Assembly: GCA_003640385.1 (NCBI GenBank)
Contig: RCAB01000164.1
Coordinates: 1-64,000 of the forward strand
Direction of reading: 5' to 3'
Source: Setaria digitata
Taxonomy: Eukaryota > Nematoda > Chromadorea > Rhabditida > Setariidae
DNA length: 64,000 nt
Every line of letters starts with the position of its first letter. The stretch's first letter is position 1. The notes beneath the pieces were generated by a model, which was not told the origin of the DNA, made no database searches, and was given only the letters and a program-made list of their open reading frames with translations. Both the position numbers and the translations under genes were made by a program. Of the stretch, positions 48,045 to 61,356 are shown piece by piece.

Positions 48045-51000
48045 TCATTCGGATGAACATTTCACAAGAGCATCATATTTAATACTTCCAACCAACGGTT
48101 CCGTGATACTGTTCGGTCCAGCAATCCTCTCTTCGGGATTACTTCCTTCGATTTTTGAAATTGAGCGTCGACTTCTTTGTGCAATAAAAGAGTCCTGTGA
48201 TAAGGTGTTAACATGCATCAGAGATTTGCAGCAATATAAATTTAATTTACAAATATTAACGTCAACTACAGATACGATTAAGTTACTTTTCTAAATTGTT
48301 CATTTTCTTCATTTTACTGATATATCACGGATCAGTGATGGCTTTTTAAATGTTCATTTTTGATATCGAGACCTGGAAGGCCTTACTGTGATAAATAAAT
48401 CTATAAGTTTTTATAAGCAAAAACCTTATAAAATAAGTTTATCTGTTTGTGTGAAGCACTGTTCCCGTGCTTCTAGTTATAATTTTTTTTTTTTTTTTGA
48501 AAATGCAAAATTAAATATCGAATTTATTTCGGTTTTGGAAGTGGTGAAAATGGCGGTCCTTTTTTTTTTTACCAGCTAATGTGAAATGCGGCTTTAAATT
48601 TGATTTATGATTTATGCAATAAAATTGTTGCAGCATTTTAAATGCCTCATTTCTATAACTATTTCCTACAACTTTTATTGCTGAAACGATATTATTACAC
48701 TCAGAAATTTAATCAATTCTGTCAACTTTTTCCTGACCATTCCGATTTGTTGCCATTTCAAAAATCTCTGCTGATCAATTAAACTAAATGTCATTAGACA
48801 TTACATTAAAAATCCGGAGAACGATTTTGAAACTGTATGCATAGCTTCATTTGTCGTCAAGTGGAAGCATTTTTTATGTTTATGCAAAAAATAAATTATT
48901 AAATAAATTACCTACTTTACTGATGAAAAATAATAAAATGTGGCTTTATTTTTTGCTTTTCTTGAAAGCTTTGCACATAAATGATCAAAAGAAAGAAAAA
49001 ATGATCAAGAAATTAACCTGTGCAGTTTGATTCGAAAGTTTGTTTAACAACTGATTTGTTAATTCATTAAGGCCAAGCGCTTTCATCCGTTTGTAATTAC
49101 GATTGATAATACATGGACATAAAAGAGCTGCACAAATTCGCCGGAATTTACGACCAAATATTGAATAAATAAAAATATTTGAAGCACTAAAATTAAGAAC
49201 CATAAAAATTATATGGAAAAAGAGAAAAATGTTCAATTGAACAGAAGATAACAATTACTCTAAACTATTAAATGAAATTCAAATTAGTTAAATGAGTGAT
49301 TGTTAATCAAAATATGCAATTATTCAAATTAATAAATGTTAATTTCTAACAAATCAATATGATAAATTCACCAAATAAGCAATGCTACTCATTAGCAAAA
49401 GAGAAAATGACATACCTGTTGACGCATACCAATAAATTTCCAATAGGTAAACGTAAGCGAAAGATATGTGAATATTCGGCAAAGAATGCTTCAATAATTT
49501 GATTAATACCAGCCATTAAATTACAAGCAATAAATGTTAAAATCATTGCAAAAGCCATTATTGTACAGCGTCGCTCTTTTTCATCCAAATTTGTGGTACG
49601 ATTCATCAAGGAACGACGGATACGATATGCTTGTTGCACTGCTCGTATAACGATAACATTCAAGACAATCATCGTTGTCCATGGAATGATAATTAATAGT
49701 AGTAAATAACCGTATGTATTATATAAAACAATATAAAGGCCGTTGGTGCGCAAAGGAGTTGGAGCCAAACGGCCACATTCATCTAAAGTTAGTTCGAACA
49801 ATGATGGTAATTTATAAACGAATGATACTGTTGCTATCACTGATAAGACCAACTTGGCACGTGATGTTGAACACCACATTCGTGTTTGTAATGGATATTT
49901 TATAGCCAAATACCTGCAAATTAACTATACTTTTTTTTAAAAAATATTTTTATGAATGTTTTTGTCACATATATATTTTGTATATAATATCATCAGAAAA
50001 TGAATGAATAAAAACTTTCCCAAATATTTTTAGCATTTTAGTGCTCAACCATCAGTTCTGAATTTTTCAAGTCTTTAAGTAACAAAATCTCCTGTCACTG
50101 AATGAATTAATCTGCATAAATTATTAATTTTTTTGCATGAAATTACTCGTCATTAAATGAAGACAAAAATTGATCATTAAAATGTTTCTGGCAAAATTTA
50201 CCTGTCAACAGTAATGGCTACACAGGTCCATACTGATGATGTTTGCGCCGCAAGTGATATCGGATAACTAACAAGTGTTGTTTTCCAGAAGAATTCACAT
50301 ACAGCACCTTGTTGCTGTAAAACCTGGTTAGTTTAACTTTAAAATTTAGAATATTTCATTGAATTTTAAGAAACTAAACAAAAATTTGTTTCAGATTTCA
50401 TAGTACGATCAATTTTCGGATATAATAAATTTTAATTAGGCACAGCAAACAATTTATACATGCAATTATAATATTAATGAAAGTAGTACTTATATATTGT
50501 ATTGATCGATAAACTAATAATTAAGACGACAGGAAATTTTCAGCAAACCATTAAATTCAAAACTTTTCATTTAGAATTTTACTTGCTGACGTTTTAAAGT
50601 TCCTTGCATTTATTAGCGATTTCATGACTGCTATGATTTTCAAATGATTCTTTCAAAAAATAACTTTAGCCAAAAAGTGAAGCACTAATCGGCTGTTATT
50701 ATATTATTAAGTTGTAATCATGTAAAAACTGCTCCCTTTAAATTTTGTATGAATCCAAAAGCAAAATTGTTTTGAGTTTTCTTTAAAGCATTATTCAAAG
50801 CCTAGGGAAGCGTGTGATAAAATTTTCACCTTACGGTTGATTACTTTAAAAATTCATTAAATGCTTAATTGCCAAATTGCATTGGCTTCCGTTTTCACTT
50901 TACTTCGAGGTCTGCTTTCTTGCTTATTACTTTAAAAATTTCACCCCACTAAGAATTAACTTGAAAATTTTGCTACAGTTACAAAATAGTATTTTAAAAT

Positions 51001-54000
51001 TACATTATTTCTCATCGGCAAAGTAAAATTGAGAAAGTGTGAAATGATAAGACATTCCGGCAACCTGTAATTTGAGCCACCGTAATTCAGGACTACCTCG
51101 TTACACTTCTTTGCTCACAGTACTAGTCAAATTGCCCTGTTTCATTCTAACTTTATTCAGTTCAACTACAACTCATATAGCTATAGACTGTTGCTAATTT
51201 TACTCTTTATCGTTTATATAACCTGTATAATGGTAAATGTAAAGATGGTATCTCTGTAAAAGAAAAGATAATTTGATTTAGAGAACAGAAAGTAATGAAG
51301 CCAGAAGCAATAAATTAACAATAAATTGCTGAATTATCTGATAGGCAGCGATGTATTTGGCAACAGAATTGGTGCATGTGCATAACACCGTAATGTAAAG
51401 TTTTCCTTTAGGAAATTTTTTTTTTCTTAATTTCTTTTGGAACTTTTTTGTTTACTGCAAAAAATTCATTCAAATTAAGAAACTTTTGACGCGAAGCAAG
51501 ATTAATGGGATACAGTAGCTGAATCTCAGAATCCTCATTTCGTGGAAGTGAAAAAATGAAGTATTCTTTCTTCAGAATTTACGTAAATAATTGTTGCGTA
51601 AGACAAGGGACTACTTTCTGGAGCAACAATTGATGGATTAGGCATCTTTTCAGCTGATTTTGGTTAGGAAAGCGAAAATTGCCTGGTCTTTAAGTCATCG
51701 ATCATAATGTTATTTATGCTTACCAGATAAAAATTTTTGAATAATCAAAATCCGTTGTATTTTCAAATAAAACTTTTCGTCTTATCAAAATGTCATATGT
51801 TCCACTCATGTAAGTTGTTCATTTATAACTACAGGTTTAATCTCCATCTTTTCAGCAAATTATCTAAATATTATTACTTCTGAAGTGAATTCAAACTTGA
51901 AACTTTCAATTCACTTACTCCTACTCCTGTTGCTTAAAACAAGGAAAAAAGATTGGATAATTTGAGACTACTATATATCTATATGTAGATATACACATGT
52001 ATAAAGAAATACATATATACTTGTTGAAAAGATTTTATATGTATTTTATTTATATACATGTATATAAAATATACTTTTTATATATAAAAAATATATTTCC
52101 TATATTTTATATATATTTATATACATATATATAATTTTATATTATTTTATTTATATTATTAATTTATATTAATATTAATATTTAAATATTAATAAATATT
52201 AAAATATTTTTAATATTTATTAAATATTTATAAATAGATATTTATATTAATAAATATTAATATTTATTTATATTAATATTTTGTATTATACATATAACAT
52301 ATATATATATATTATATATTTTCTTTTATATATATATAGGCATATATATTTCTTTCATTATATATCCCTTCCTATTAATTAAAGATGAATAAAAGAATCT
52401 CTTCCTTTTTTATCAGTTTTCTTCTTTTCGTCTGTCAGGCTTCATGATCAATAAATTGGATGACTTCTGAGCAGCTGTGGTAAATGTAAATAAATACCTG
52501 AATTAGTAAGAGATGAGATATTTTATATTATATCAATAGCTTATAAATAATATTCATGCATGGATATATAAATAAATAAATGAAGGAATCAGTAAACAAA
52601 TAAATAAGATTATGCATAATAGTCTACTTATTTATTTATATTTGGATTTATGTTGCATATACAGCTTGTGTTATTATATATGAAGTTGTCGAATGGAAAT
52701 TTGAGGAATACCAGGGTAAATTTAACATTCGTAATATTATAGCAGTACTCTGATCACCAAAATAACTGTAATGATATTGTATATATAATTCATATCACAC
52801 GAACAGTTTTTTGTGTAAGATTTGAGAACTACCGGAATAGATTTCAAGATTCTCCGAATTGTGGTTGCTTTGACTACCTATAAGATAATTGAAATAAAAA
52901 TTTTAAGACGAAATAACAGTAGTAATATTCAGCATTTAGTTAACTGACTGTAAAACTGAAATAAAATATTTATATTATAGACGGTAGGAGGAAATGACGA
53001 TACAATTAAAAAGGAAACGAACAACATGGATCATGCTACTGATTGTGTGTGGTGTTGATCATAATTCTATGATGATTTGAGAAGTGCATAAAATTATTTT
53101 ATTGAGGTATTCCAATAAACTCATTAAGCATTATTGAAAGGAATAGCAGTAAATAAACGGCATTCGTCAAAATGGCAAGCATCCGTTTGATTTTAAATGC
53201 ACTTTTAAAGGAATGAACTCGCAGTAAGAGAAGTGAAAAGAGATTTTCAATTATCAAAATTTTGATAACACATTACTAATTTCTGCTGATTTTCCACAAA
53301 ACAATTTGCCATCTTCAAGTATTTTTCACAATAAATGATTACTTTTTATTTTACTGCACAAATACTTTCAGATGGAAACAAGTAACTGAAGTATGACTGT
53401 GCTAATCGAAACTGTAAATTGATGTATGTTTATTATGATTTGTTGAAATTTTTTAAAATCATTATTTTGTGATAAAATTTCATGCATAAAGAGATGATTT
53501 GTTTTCTACAGCTCATCTCTTAAGTTTAAAATGAGCAGTAATTTTATTAGTAGGAAATGATTTTCAGCAGAGAAGAAAACCGAGTGCTGAATTTAAGAGC
53601 TGTTGGATATTTGTATAAAAACTAATTTCAAAGTTAATTTTAAAAGATGAGAAAAATTTTTTTTACCACACTCAAGGATTTCAATTTTGAATTACTAATG
53701 CTCATAAAGTCTCTAACAAATGTAGTTAATCCCAATTTATTGCTTACTTCATCTCATTGCTTATAACAGTGGTAATGTTACAGCTTAGTCTAATGTATCT
53801 GCTACTTTGCTTTAATGTTTCAAATGTACTCAATGTGTAACATGACGTTGATAAGAGGAAGTTTGCTATCGAAAACAGAATAAATTAAAACGCTTCTCCA
53901 ATCAATGGATCTGTTAAGTGATGTAAACTGATATGAAATTCGTTTCGCTATAAAATGTAAATAAACTTATATGCTTTTAGGCATTATTTACTTCTTGTGG

Positions 54001-54489
54001 ATTGCAAGAAGTTTCTCAGTACTTTTTATATCCATCTCTCTCCTTCTCTCTCTCCCTCCTCTCCCTCCCTCTCTCTCTCTCTTTGTATGAAGATATCCTA
54101 TTTGCTTTTGCAGATTTTTTCCTCCTTTAAATTAAGTATTTAAAGCTTTGTTTAAAAAAAAGAGAGAGAGAAAAGAACTAATTAAAAGGAGGAAGAAGAC
54201 TTACGTTATTTTGCAAGCATATCTGCATAGGTGGATAAATTAGAAGTGATACAAGTAAAAGGATCAAGTCGAAAAATGATAAGCCAGCCAGATAAATATT
54301 CAACGATGAACGCATTTGTGGACGAGTAAATATGATAACACATATTGAGGCAGCAAATACACCAGCCGTACAGACAACTGGTAAGACGGTGGTATAAATA
54401 ATATGCTGGGCAAAATCAACAAAATTATCAGTTCGGTGGTGATCACGAGAGTGTGACATATAACATCCTGAATGATGATTATGATCCAT
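48045..54489 (-). CDS. Class A GPCR, FMRFamide-receptor-like
   Basis: Seven-transmembrane neuropeptide-type receptor of 404 residues. Exons 54489-54205, 50314-50202, 49913-49416, 49186-49018 and 48194-48045 join in phase. Exon 1: His-rich extracellular N-terminus, TM1 (IIYTTVLPVVCTAGVFAASI) and TM2 (MRSSLNIYLAGLSFFDLILL). Exon 2: TM3 with its conserved Cys (GAVCEFFWK) up to VDRYLAI, the DRY motif split by intron 2. Exon 3: TM4, ECL2 Cys (LDECGRLAPT), TM5, TM6. TM7 spans exons 3-4 (LLVCVNSASNIFIYSIFGRK, an NPxxY variant). Exon 5 adds a hydrophilic, Ser/Arg-containing tail (AQRSRRSISKIEGSNPEERI) ending KCSSE. MRSSxNxYLxxL is typical of FMRFamide/myosuppressin-type receptors; the exact subfamily is uncertain. 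Intron 1 is 3.9 kb, far longer than the others. Confidence 0.88.
51960..52375. repeat. Nearly pure A/T palindromic block in GPCR intron 1
   Basis: About 400 bp made almost only of TATATA, TTTATATT, AATATTAATATT and ATTTATAAAT strings. Many short perfect palindromes overlap, so it can fold in several ways. Only scattered G or C bases occur, mostly at the edges. Confidence 0.8.
54040..54083. repeat. CT-rich microsatellite in GPCR intron 1
   Basis: (CT)n with CCTC interruptions, about 120 bp from the exon 1 donor. A short GAGA run lies nearby at 54163-54173. Confidence 0.75.
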
Positions 54490-54519
54490 TGATAAGGATG
54501 ATAGTTAATTAAAGTAATA

Positions 54520-54665
54520 ATAATGCTATTTGTAGTAATACTGCTACTAATAATAATATTAGCAGTGCTGATGATAATAATAATGGCAATGATGATGATG
54601 ATGATGATGATGATGTTGATGGTGATAATAATAATAAGAATAAGAATAAGAATAATAACAGTATT
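54520..54665. repeat. Imperfect trinucleotide island with (GAT)n core
   Basis: Degenerate AAT/AGT/ACT triplets flank a nine-unit or longer GAT run (about 54587-54615). It lies directly 5' of the GPCR start codon, within the promoter or 5' UTR. The minus-strand Ser/Leu-rich frame at 54509-54703 is repeat-driven. Confidence 0.7.
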
Positions 54666-57600
54666 ATCATCTGTTTAAGCAGAATGATAGTTTTTTGGTC
54701 CATTTAATTAAAATAATGAAATTACTAGGCAGCATACGATTTAGCACTGACCATTTGGCCCTGAAGAATGCTTGTTAGAGTCCCTTCCGCCTAAGTAAGT
54801 CCTATTATTTTTAGTCGTCGTCCTATTTCTTTCCCTCATCCATTCATTTTGTTGCACCACACCCCTTTTTACCCCTTCATTGCCACACCCAAACATCTAT
54901 CACTAGTACTGCTCACCACCTATAGCACCTGAGGTTTATCATTCAGGTAAAGTGTGATAAGAAGCTAGATATATACATTTTTCACATCACACTTCATTCG
55001 CATTTGCAATTTTCACTGACTTAATATAAAACACTTCTGATCTAAATGAAATTTTCCGAATCAGATTAACTGATAAAGTTAGTTTCCAATAAATTGAAAT
55101 AACAATAATGCAAAATATTGAAGAAATCATTTTTCAAGAAATAAATCAGAACTACTAAAAATGACTAATTTAAAAACGAAAAAAAAAAAAAAAAAAAGGA
55201 AAAGAAAAGAAAAAAACTAGCGATGTAAGAAAAGACTAAACTGAAGCGTAACATAAAATAATTGGAAAAGAAAATAAAAGTTTAAAAGTTAGGTTGAGAA
55301 ATGAAAAGTACAGGAAGGATAACGGAAAAAAGATGAAAGAAAAAAAAGGGGGAAAAAAAAAAAGTTCGGACATTATTATCACTTCTTTTTCTCTTTTATT
55401 TTCAAGCAGCATTGTTATTATCTAGCAACTACCAACAAGCCATTGGATGATAAAAACGAAAAGAATGAAGGTAAAGAAATATAATGAAGAAAAAAATAAA
55501 TAAATAAATAAATAAATAATCTTTTTTTGCTGAATTGTCCGTCGCTTTCTATGGATAACAGAAATGGGAAAACGAAAAAAGAAATTCATTTTTCTTTTTT
55601 GTGAGACTATTTTTGAAATTTTCCGACGTCGTCTTTTTCACACAAATTACAATTTTTTTCCATTCTTTTTTGTTTTTGCTTTGTTTTATGTACGTTTTTT
55701 TTTTTTTTTTTTTCACTGATATCTTTGTTTCATTATTTTTCATCGAATTTTAATGATTTAATTTTTCAAACTAGTCTATTTTATCATATTGTTATTAATA
55801 AATGCTTTATTTATTAAAGCAGTAATTCGTTTTAATTTGCATAAAATTCTGCTAGTCCAGATTGCTTGGTTTTACTGCAAGTCAATTTCCATTAATTAAT
55901 TGTTGCTTTCAAAACTTTTTTCTTGAAGAACTATTTTCATTCATTTGAGTGACAAGCACTTAGCAATTGAAATTTAAGAAACTATTAAATGTTTAATTTC
56001 AAGAATTGTAATTAACTTAAAAATGTAGCAGTTTCAGTTTTCCTTTCCTTTTTTTTTTTTTTTTTTTAAATTCATCAATACCTAACAGCTTGGAATAAGA
56101 ACAAACATGACATTGTTACAAAATACACTCCTGAAAATTTGACACAACTTTTATCGTGTAGATTTCTCCAGAACAGAAACCAATATTTCACTTTTTTGAA
56201 GGTATAAGTATTCAATTTGAAAATTTTTCAACTGCTAGTAAAGCTATATAATGCAACTGGATCAAATTTTCAGTTCGTTGTTGCTTACATTTCAATACCA
56301 GTAAACAATGTTACATCAGAAATGAAAAAGGAAAATAAAAACAAAAAAAAGAAAAAACTGTGCTCAAAGAATGACCAAAATTTTCTATTTCTATCTTAAT
56401 TTATTTATTTATTTTTTGTGATTAAACAAAGGAATTAATCATAGTGAGATATAATTTATTTGTTTTAATTAGTAATTTTAAAAGATAATGACTGAATTAT
56501 GAACTACTGGTTGTATTTTTCCATAATATTTCAACGCAACTAAACCTATTATTCAGGGGGTGTTATTTAATGATGTAATGAAACAAATTAAAACTGAAAA
56601 TATTAATTGTTGCTTTATTAAATTTTAACGAGCCATCGTTCGAAATCTTGTTTGAACTTTATAATAGTTAAAGTAAGTCATCTGTGAATCACTGCCATTA
56701 AATTATTTAAATAAAAAGACCTTTTTCTTTTTTAAGGGAAGCAAATTCGGGCTGCTTTTATTCATTTATTTACTTTTTTTAAATTATTCTTGCTAAGCTA
56801 ACTAAAATAAAATAGATGGATTTTCAAATGTATCAAACATTTTATTGCTATTTTTAAAATTCAATCCAGTCAAAATGCAGACTTTTATATGTTCCAAAGG
56901 AGTACTGTTAAATCAAAAAAAAAAAAAAGAATTAGGCAATGCCAGTAGTACCTTCACCTAACTAATGCAAATTTTGTCTCAATCTAATAAAAAATTTCGC
57001 AAATTTCTGAGCAATGAAGAGATAAATAAAATTTTGATTGCATTATTTACGAAGTACTAAGGAAGAAGACGTGCGACATATTATAAGTCCTTCTGGTCAT
57101 TGCGAAATATTCAAAATTTTTAGTGTCTTTTCAGAAAAAAAAAAAAAAAAAAAAATTGTATTTTACATTTTCTATGCGTTACAATAATGCAACAGTTTCG
57201 TCTGCATGAAGTCGTTTCAACATTCAATGACTTTTTAGTGAAAATGTTTTGCACTAAATAATTTAAAAAATTAATTTTTGAATGACCAAAAACTGTCACA
57301 TTTATTGCACTTTTTACCTGTGTAATTGTTGATAAATCAAGCTGAAATGTCTAATATCAATTACAATTGCAGTTGTACAGGAAAAAGAATGCTATAAATA
57401 ATAGTATTATTATAAATAAATAACAAAAAAAAGGAGAAAATGTTAATATGATGAGGTAAAATATTGACCAGTGATGTTTTGTACCAGTAGCATCCGTATT
57501 TTCATACCATTGGGAATTTTAAAATTCTATTTCAGACATTATTTAGCATAATACAATCATTCTAGCTTCTCATCAATTTCTATTATCATATAGGATGGAG

Positions 57601-60012
57601 CTGTCATCATTTTATCCTTGCATCAAAAACCTCACCCCGCATTCTCGTTTCCTGAGATTATTTTGTCCTCAATATCTATTTTTTTTTTTTTTTTTTCATT
57701 TTCAGTTTGCATTCATACTTTGACACTTCTGTTTTAATATTTTTAGAGAAGAGAGAGGGAGAGTAAGAAAAAAAAAAAAGAAAAAAGAAACAAGATTTAA
57801 AATTCGAGAGTAATATAAAAACAAATAAAGAAAATGAGGTCAACTTAAAAAAGAGAATTATGAAAATGAGGTCGGATTTAATTTTCTTTTTTTCTAATTT
57901 AATCAAATGTAATAATGACATTCACAACTTTGAAATATCAACATATCCATAGCTATTCATTTTAAGTCTGAAAACTTCGATAGAATGGTTTTAAAATAAT
58001 CAAAATTTTTCCAGGAATCAAAGTTTCATTTTCAAATTAACTCCACATAAACGTAAGAAAATAAATAATCCAATAATATTATTATTATAACTATTTCCTA
58101 TAAAGTTAAATTTTCCATCATTTTCTCACTCATTAAACATTAATTATATAATAATTCAACTTGTGGAATTAGCTTAGCTTATAAATTTCATATTATCATC
58201 AGTAATCTGTTTAAACTTGTTTCATTTCTTTTTTTTTTTTTTAAATTATCATTTTGCCAATTCATTTTTTTTTTTTTCAGAATCGAAATTATCACTACCA
58301 CAGTTCCCTAAACTAATTAACTGATAAGATGCACGGAATCAGTGTGTCTATGTCCATATATGTGTATCTTTCCAAACTTCTGTGATGGTCTTCAACGTTC
58401 AATTCTCGTTTCGTTTCACCACCATTCGACCATATTCTATTTTCAGTTTGCATTGATTATTTCAACGGCTCTCTTTCTTCCCACCTGCCATATAATTTCA
58501 AAGCCAATGTTTCTGCCCTTTACAAAATGTTATCATTTTTTTTGTACTGTCATTGCCATTGTCACTGTCACTGCTACTGCTGTTGTTATTGTCGTCGCTG
58601 TCGTTGTCGTTTTTCGTGTTGGCCTGGCCCTCTTCATATTTCTAATGTTATTGCTATTACTGCTGTTGTTAATGTTGTTGCTGTTATCGTTCTCGTCAAT
58701 GTTACTTTTGTTATTGTCATTGTTGTTACTGTTGTCATCTTTTCGTTGCTACGCTAAAACAATGCTGTTATTGTTCGATTGAAATAGTTTTGAATTAAAT
58801 TCATCATTATTTATTTATTAATCATTCGTTTTCTTAATTTTTTCTTCCTTTTTTTTTTTTTTTTTGGTTTATTAATTATGATTATTTAATTTTCTGTGAA
58901 TTTTATTTTTGCACTGTTTTCTAGTCTAATGGTAACATTGTGACACTTAATCTTTTACTATATTTAAGTGGTTTTTCTATTCATAAACTGCATTATAAAT
59001 TAATAAGATGAATTAAAAGCTTAAATAGTGGTTGGGAATTTTTAAGGAAGAAAAGAAGTTGATTTCCCAATGGCTACTTATAGGCATGTCTTAAATATGA
59101 GCATCATTTTAAATCATAATATTATTCACAATAACAATATATGATAATCTATAAAATACCTGTTCAAATATATATATCATTTCATTAACCAGATTTCAGC
59201 TATTATATTCTGTTTTCTAATCACAACGTTTTGAAAATCTTTTATTTCGATATTTATTTATATATGTTAAGCTTGATAATCCCACTGCTGTAACGAAAAT
59301 AATTTAAATCAAAACAAGAGAATGGACTATTAGAGATATTTGTTGTTTCAAAAAAAAAAAAAAAAAAAAGCACTGAAGCATAATCACTGACATCTGTTAT
59401 GCATGCTCTATTTTATTGTTCCGCATAATTTTTATTTTACATTATGTTAGCATAATTACTTAATTACTTTTGTTCGTCATAATGAATTCCCGCTTTTTTA
59501 ATCATACATATTTATCATTATTACATTTATCTGTTTATAATTGATCATTTAAGATAATTGCATAAATTGGTGTGACCATATTCTGCCATAATCGTTTCAC
59601 ATCTAGTGTATTTAAAAGTTGGACTAAAATTCTGAATACCAAATGATTATTTCGAAGTATACGTATGATCATACTTGATCATGTTACGTTGTTTCTTATC
59701 ATTATAAGATAGCTATCGAGAGTTTGGATGCAGCAAAAGTGAGAATTAGTTGGTAGCAAGACGATTTTATCATGCATTATCCGTCATGGTATGATATTTT
59801 GTCTAATTTTATCACACTTCATTTAATTTTCTCTTCTCTTCACGCACAGATTTTATTAGTGTTTTTTCGATGAATAACTTTATCGTTAGAAAATAAATAA
59901 ATAAATAAATCATTGCTATTTGTTAAGTTTAAAAAAATCCGATTTAATCAGCTTTAGAAGATCAGAAGTACTTTTTTTTTTTCTATAAATTTTTCAAGTT
60001 TTACTTGTAGTA
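54666..60012. other. Low-complexity intergenic region
   Basis: 5.3 kb without a supported gene. About 54.78-54.96 kb is a GC-richer, pyrimidine-rich stretch upstream of the GPCR and a plausible promoter area. The rest holds long homopolymers (A 55180-55197, T 56051-56067, A about 57137-57154, A 59350-59369), an AAAT tract at 55495-55520 and the trinucleotide island at 58.55 kb. Open frames at 55549-55743, 56217-56399, 57676-57921 are Lys- or Phe-rich homopolymer products. Confidence 0.6.
58545..58740. repeat. Imperfect GTT/ATT/GTC trinucleotide island
   Basis: Degenerate TGT, TTG, ATT and GTC triplets keep two plus-strand frames open (Val/Leu-rich, or Cys/His-rich). A 146-codon frame that covers it (58342-58782) is not supported as a gene: its second half is pure repeat and its first half lacks homology. 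Confidence 0.65.
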
Positions 60013-61356
60013 ATGGATTACAGAAGTTTTGTAAAGAAAAAAAAGAAAAAAGTTCTGATATATTTCAAAATTTTTTTCTATAAAATTTTATTTTGCTTTA
60101 GATTTTTTCGAAAATTCCATTATTCATTTCAATTGTTGTTTGTAATGCGGAATACTGTGGGGAGAATAAAATACCATTTGGAATTGAAGTTTATCCCAAT
60201 GCTCAACCATTTTTACATTGTTCCCGACCATCTTGTTTTGAACGTCGATATGCGGTCTGTTTTTCATTTCATTTCAGTTAATTTCAGTTCAACAATTCAT
60301 ATATATTAAGCAAAGTCTCGATGAAATAATTTTGCAGTTTATCATTGATTGATATGTGACAATGGCACATATATTCGATTTAGAAATATTTAATATTCAA
60401 AAAAAAAAAAAAAAAAAAAAAAACGAAGTAGGAAGACCATACTGCTATCATTCTATTAGTTCTGATATTTTTTTTTTTATAAAAGCGATAGCTGATGAAA
60501 TCCGAAATATCTACACATAATTGAATTTAATTCTTCAAATAAACTTAAAATTACTTATACTTGAACTTCCGTTATGTTCGTTAAGTTAATTTTCAGTAAA
60601 TATAGATTAGCAATAATTATTTTTTAGGACTGTGATGATCGTGCTCAACGTAAATCATGCGAATCAAATAATAGTTGGGTTGGAGGATTCGAAAAGGGCG
60701 AAGGGAATCATCAGCCGTTTGTTTTTTTTTTTTTTTTCACATGGAACTAATCATTATTCTTAAATTTTATCACTTCTTATCATTTCAGTTTTATGTTGCA
60801 TTATATTTTTAGCCTATCTTGCTGATAATTTGTGAGTAGCGAGTTTTTATGATTTATGAACAGTTTTGAAATGGACTTTCACTTCTCTCGTTCACTCTAA
60901 CTGAAAATTTTCAGTTAAGAACTGACTCAAAAAAAAAAAAAATGAAATTCAGGTTGTACGTACAATGTTGCGAGTTTGAAGGATTAGCCGATCATTCTAG
61001 TCCACTTTATCGTACAATCATTAAGCCGGGACAATACTTCGAAGGTGAGGAGCAAGTTGAGGAAGACACGGATACGGTTGTCTCATTTGACGTCATTACA
61101 GATTTCAAAATGATTCGACCTTCTAATTCATCGTTAGTTAATTTACCGCATTATTCTTTATATGATCATCGAAAGCTTACATATCTGATCAAAAGTATGC
61201 TGTAACAAAATTTGATAAAATTAAAATATTTAAATTATAGCTTTTTGAGAGAGGTTAATGTGTTGCAGAATTTTTTACGAAATGACAGTAAGACGCTTAC
61301 GATGTTATGAGTTACCGCCTGTAGATAAAATTAAACGTACGAGACGTTGGCCGTAA
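60013..61356 (+). CDS. Wart-domain (warthog-type, hedgehog-related) secreted protein
   Basis: Secreted protein of 198 residues. Exons 60013-60030, 60102-60254, 60628-60716, 60953-61201 and 61269-61356 join in phase. Signal peptide from exons 1-2 (MDYRSFIFSKIPLFISIVVCNA). The Wart domain follows: EYCGENKIPFGIEVYPNAQP then LHCSRPSCF, the Cys-rich CDDRAQRKSC with NNSWVGGF, PLYVQCCEFEGL, KPGQYFEGEEQVEEDTDTV, VSFDVITDF and FYEMTVRRLRCYELPP. The protein then ends (RTRRWP), with no Hint/Hog autoprocessing domain, as in several C. elegans wrt members. Warthog proteins act in nematode epidermis and cuticle biology. Two donors are unusual (GTCTGT after exon 2, CT|GTAACA after exon 4), so the exon 4/5 join is the least certain. 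The symbol is left empty because the individual wrt orthologue is not clear. Confidence 0.85.

Noticed and set aside
58342..58782. 146-codon plus-strand open frame
   Set aside because: The second half is a trinucleotide repeat giving Val/Leu runs; the first half has no recognisable domain or splice sites.
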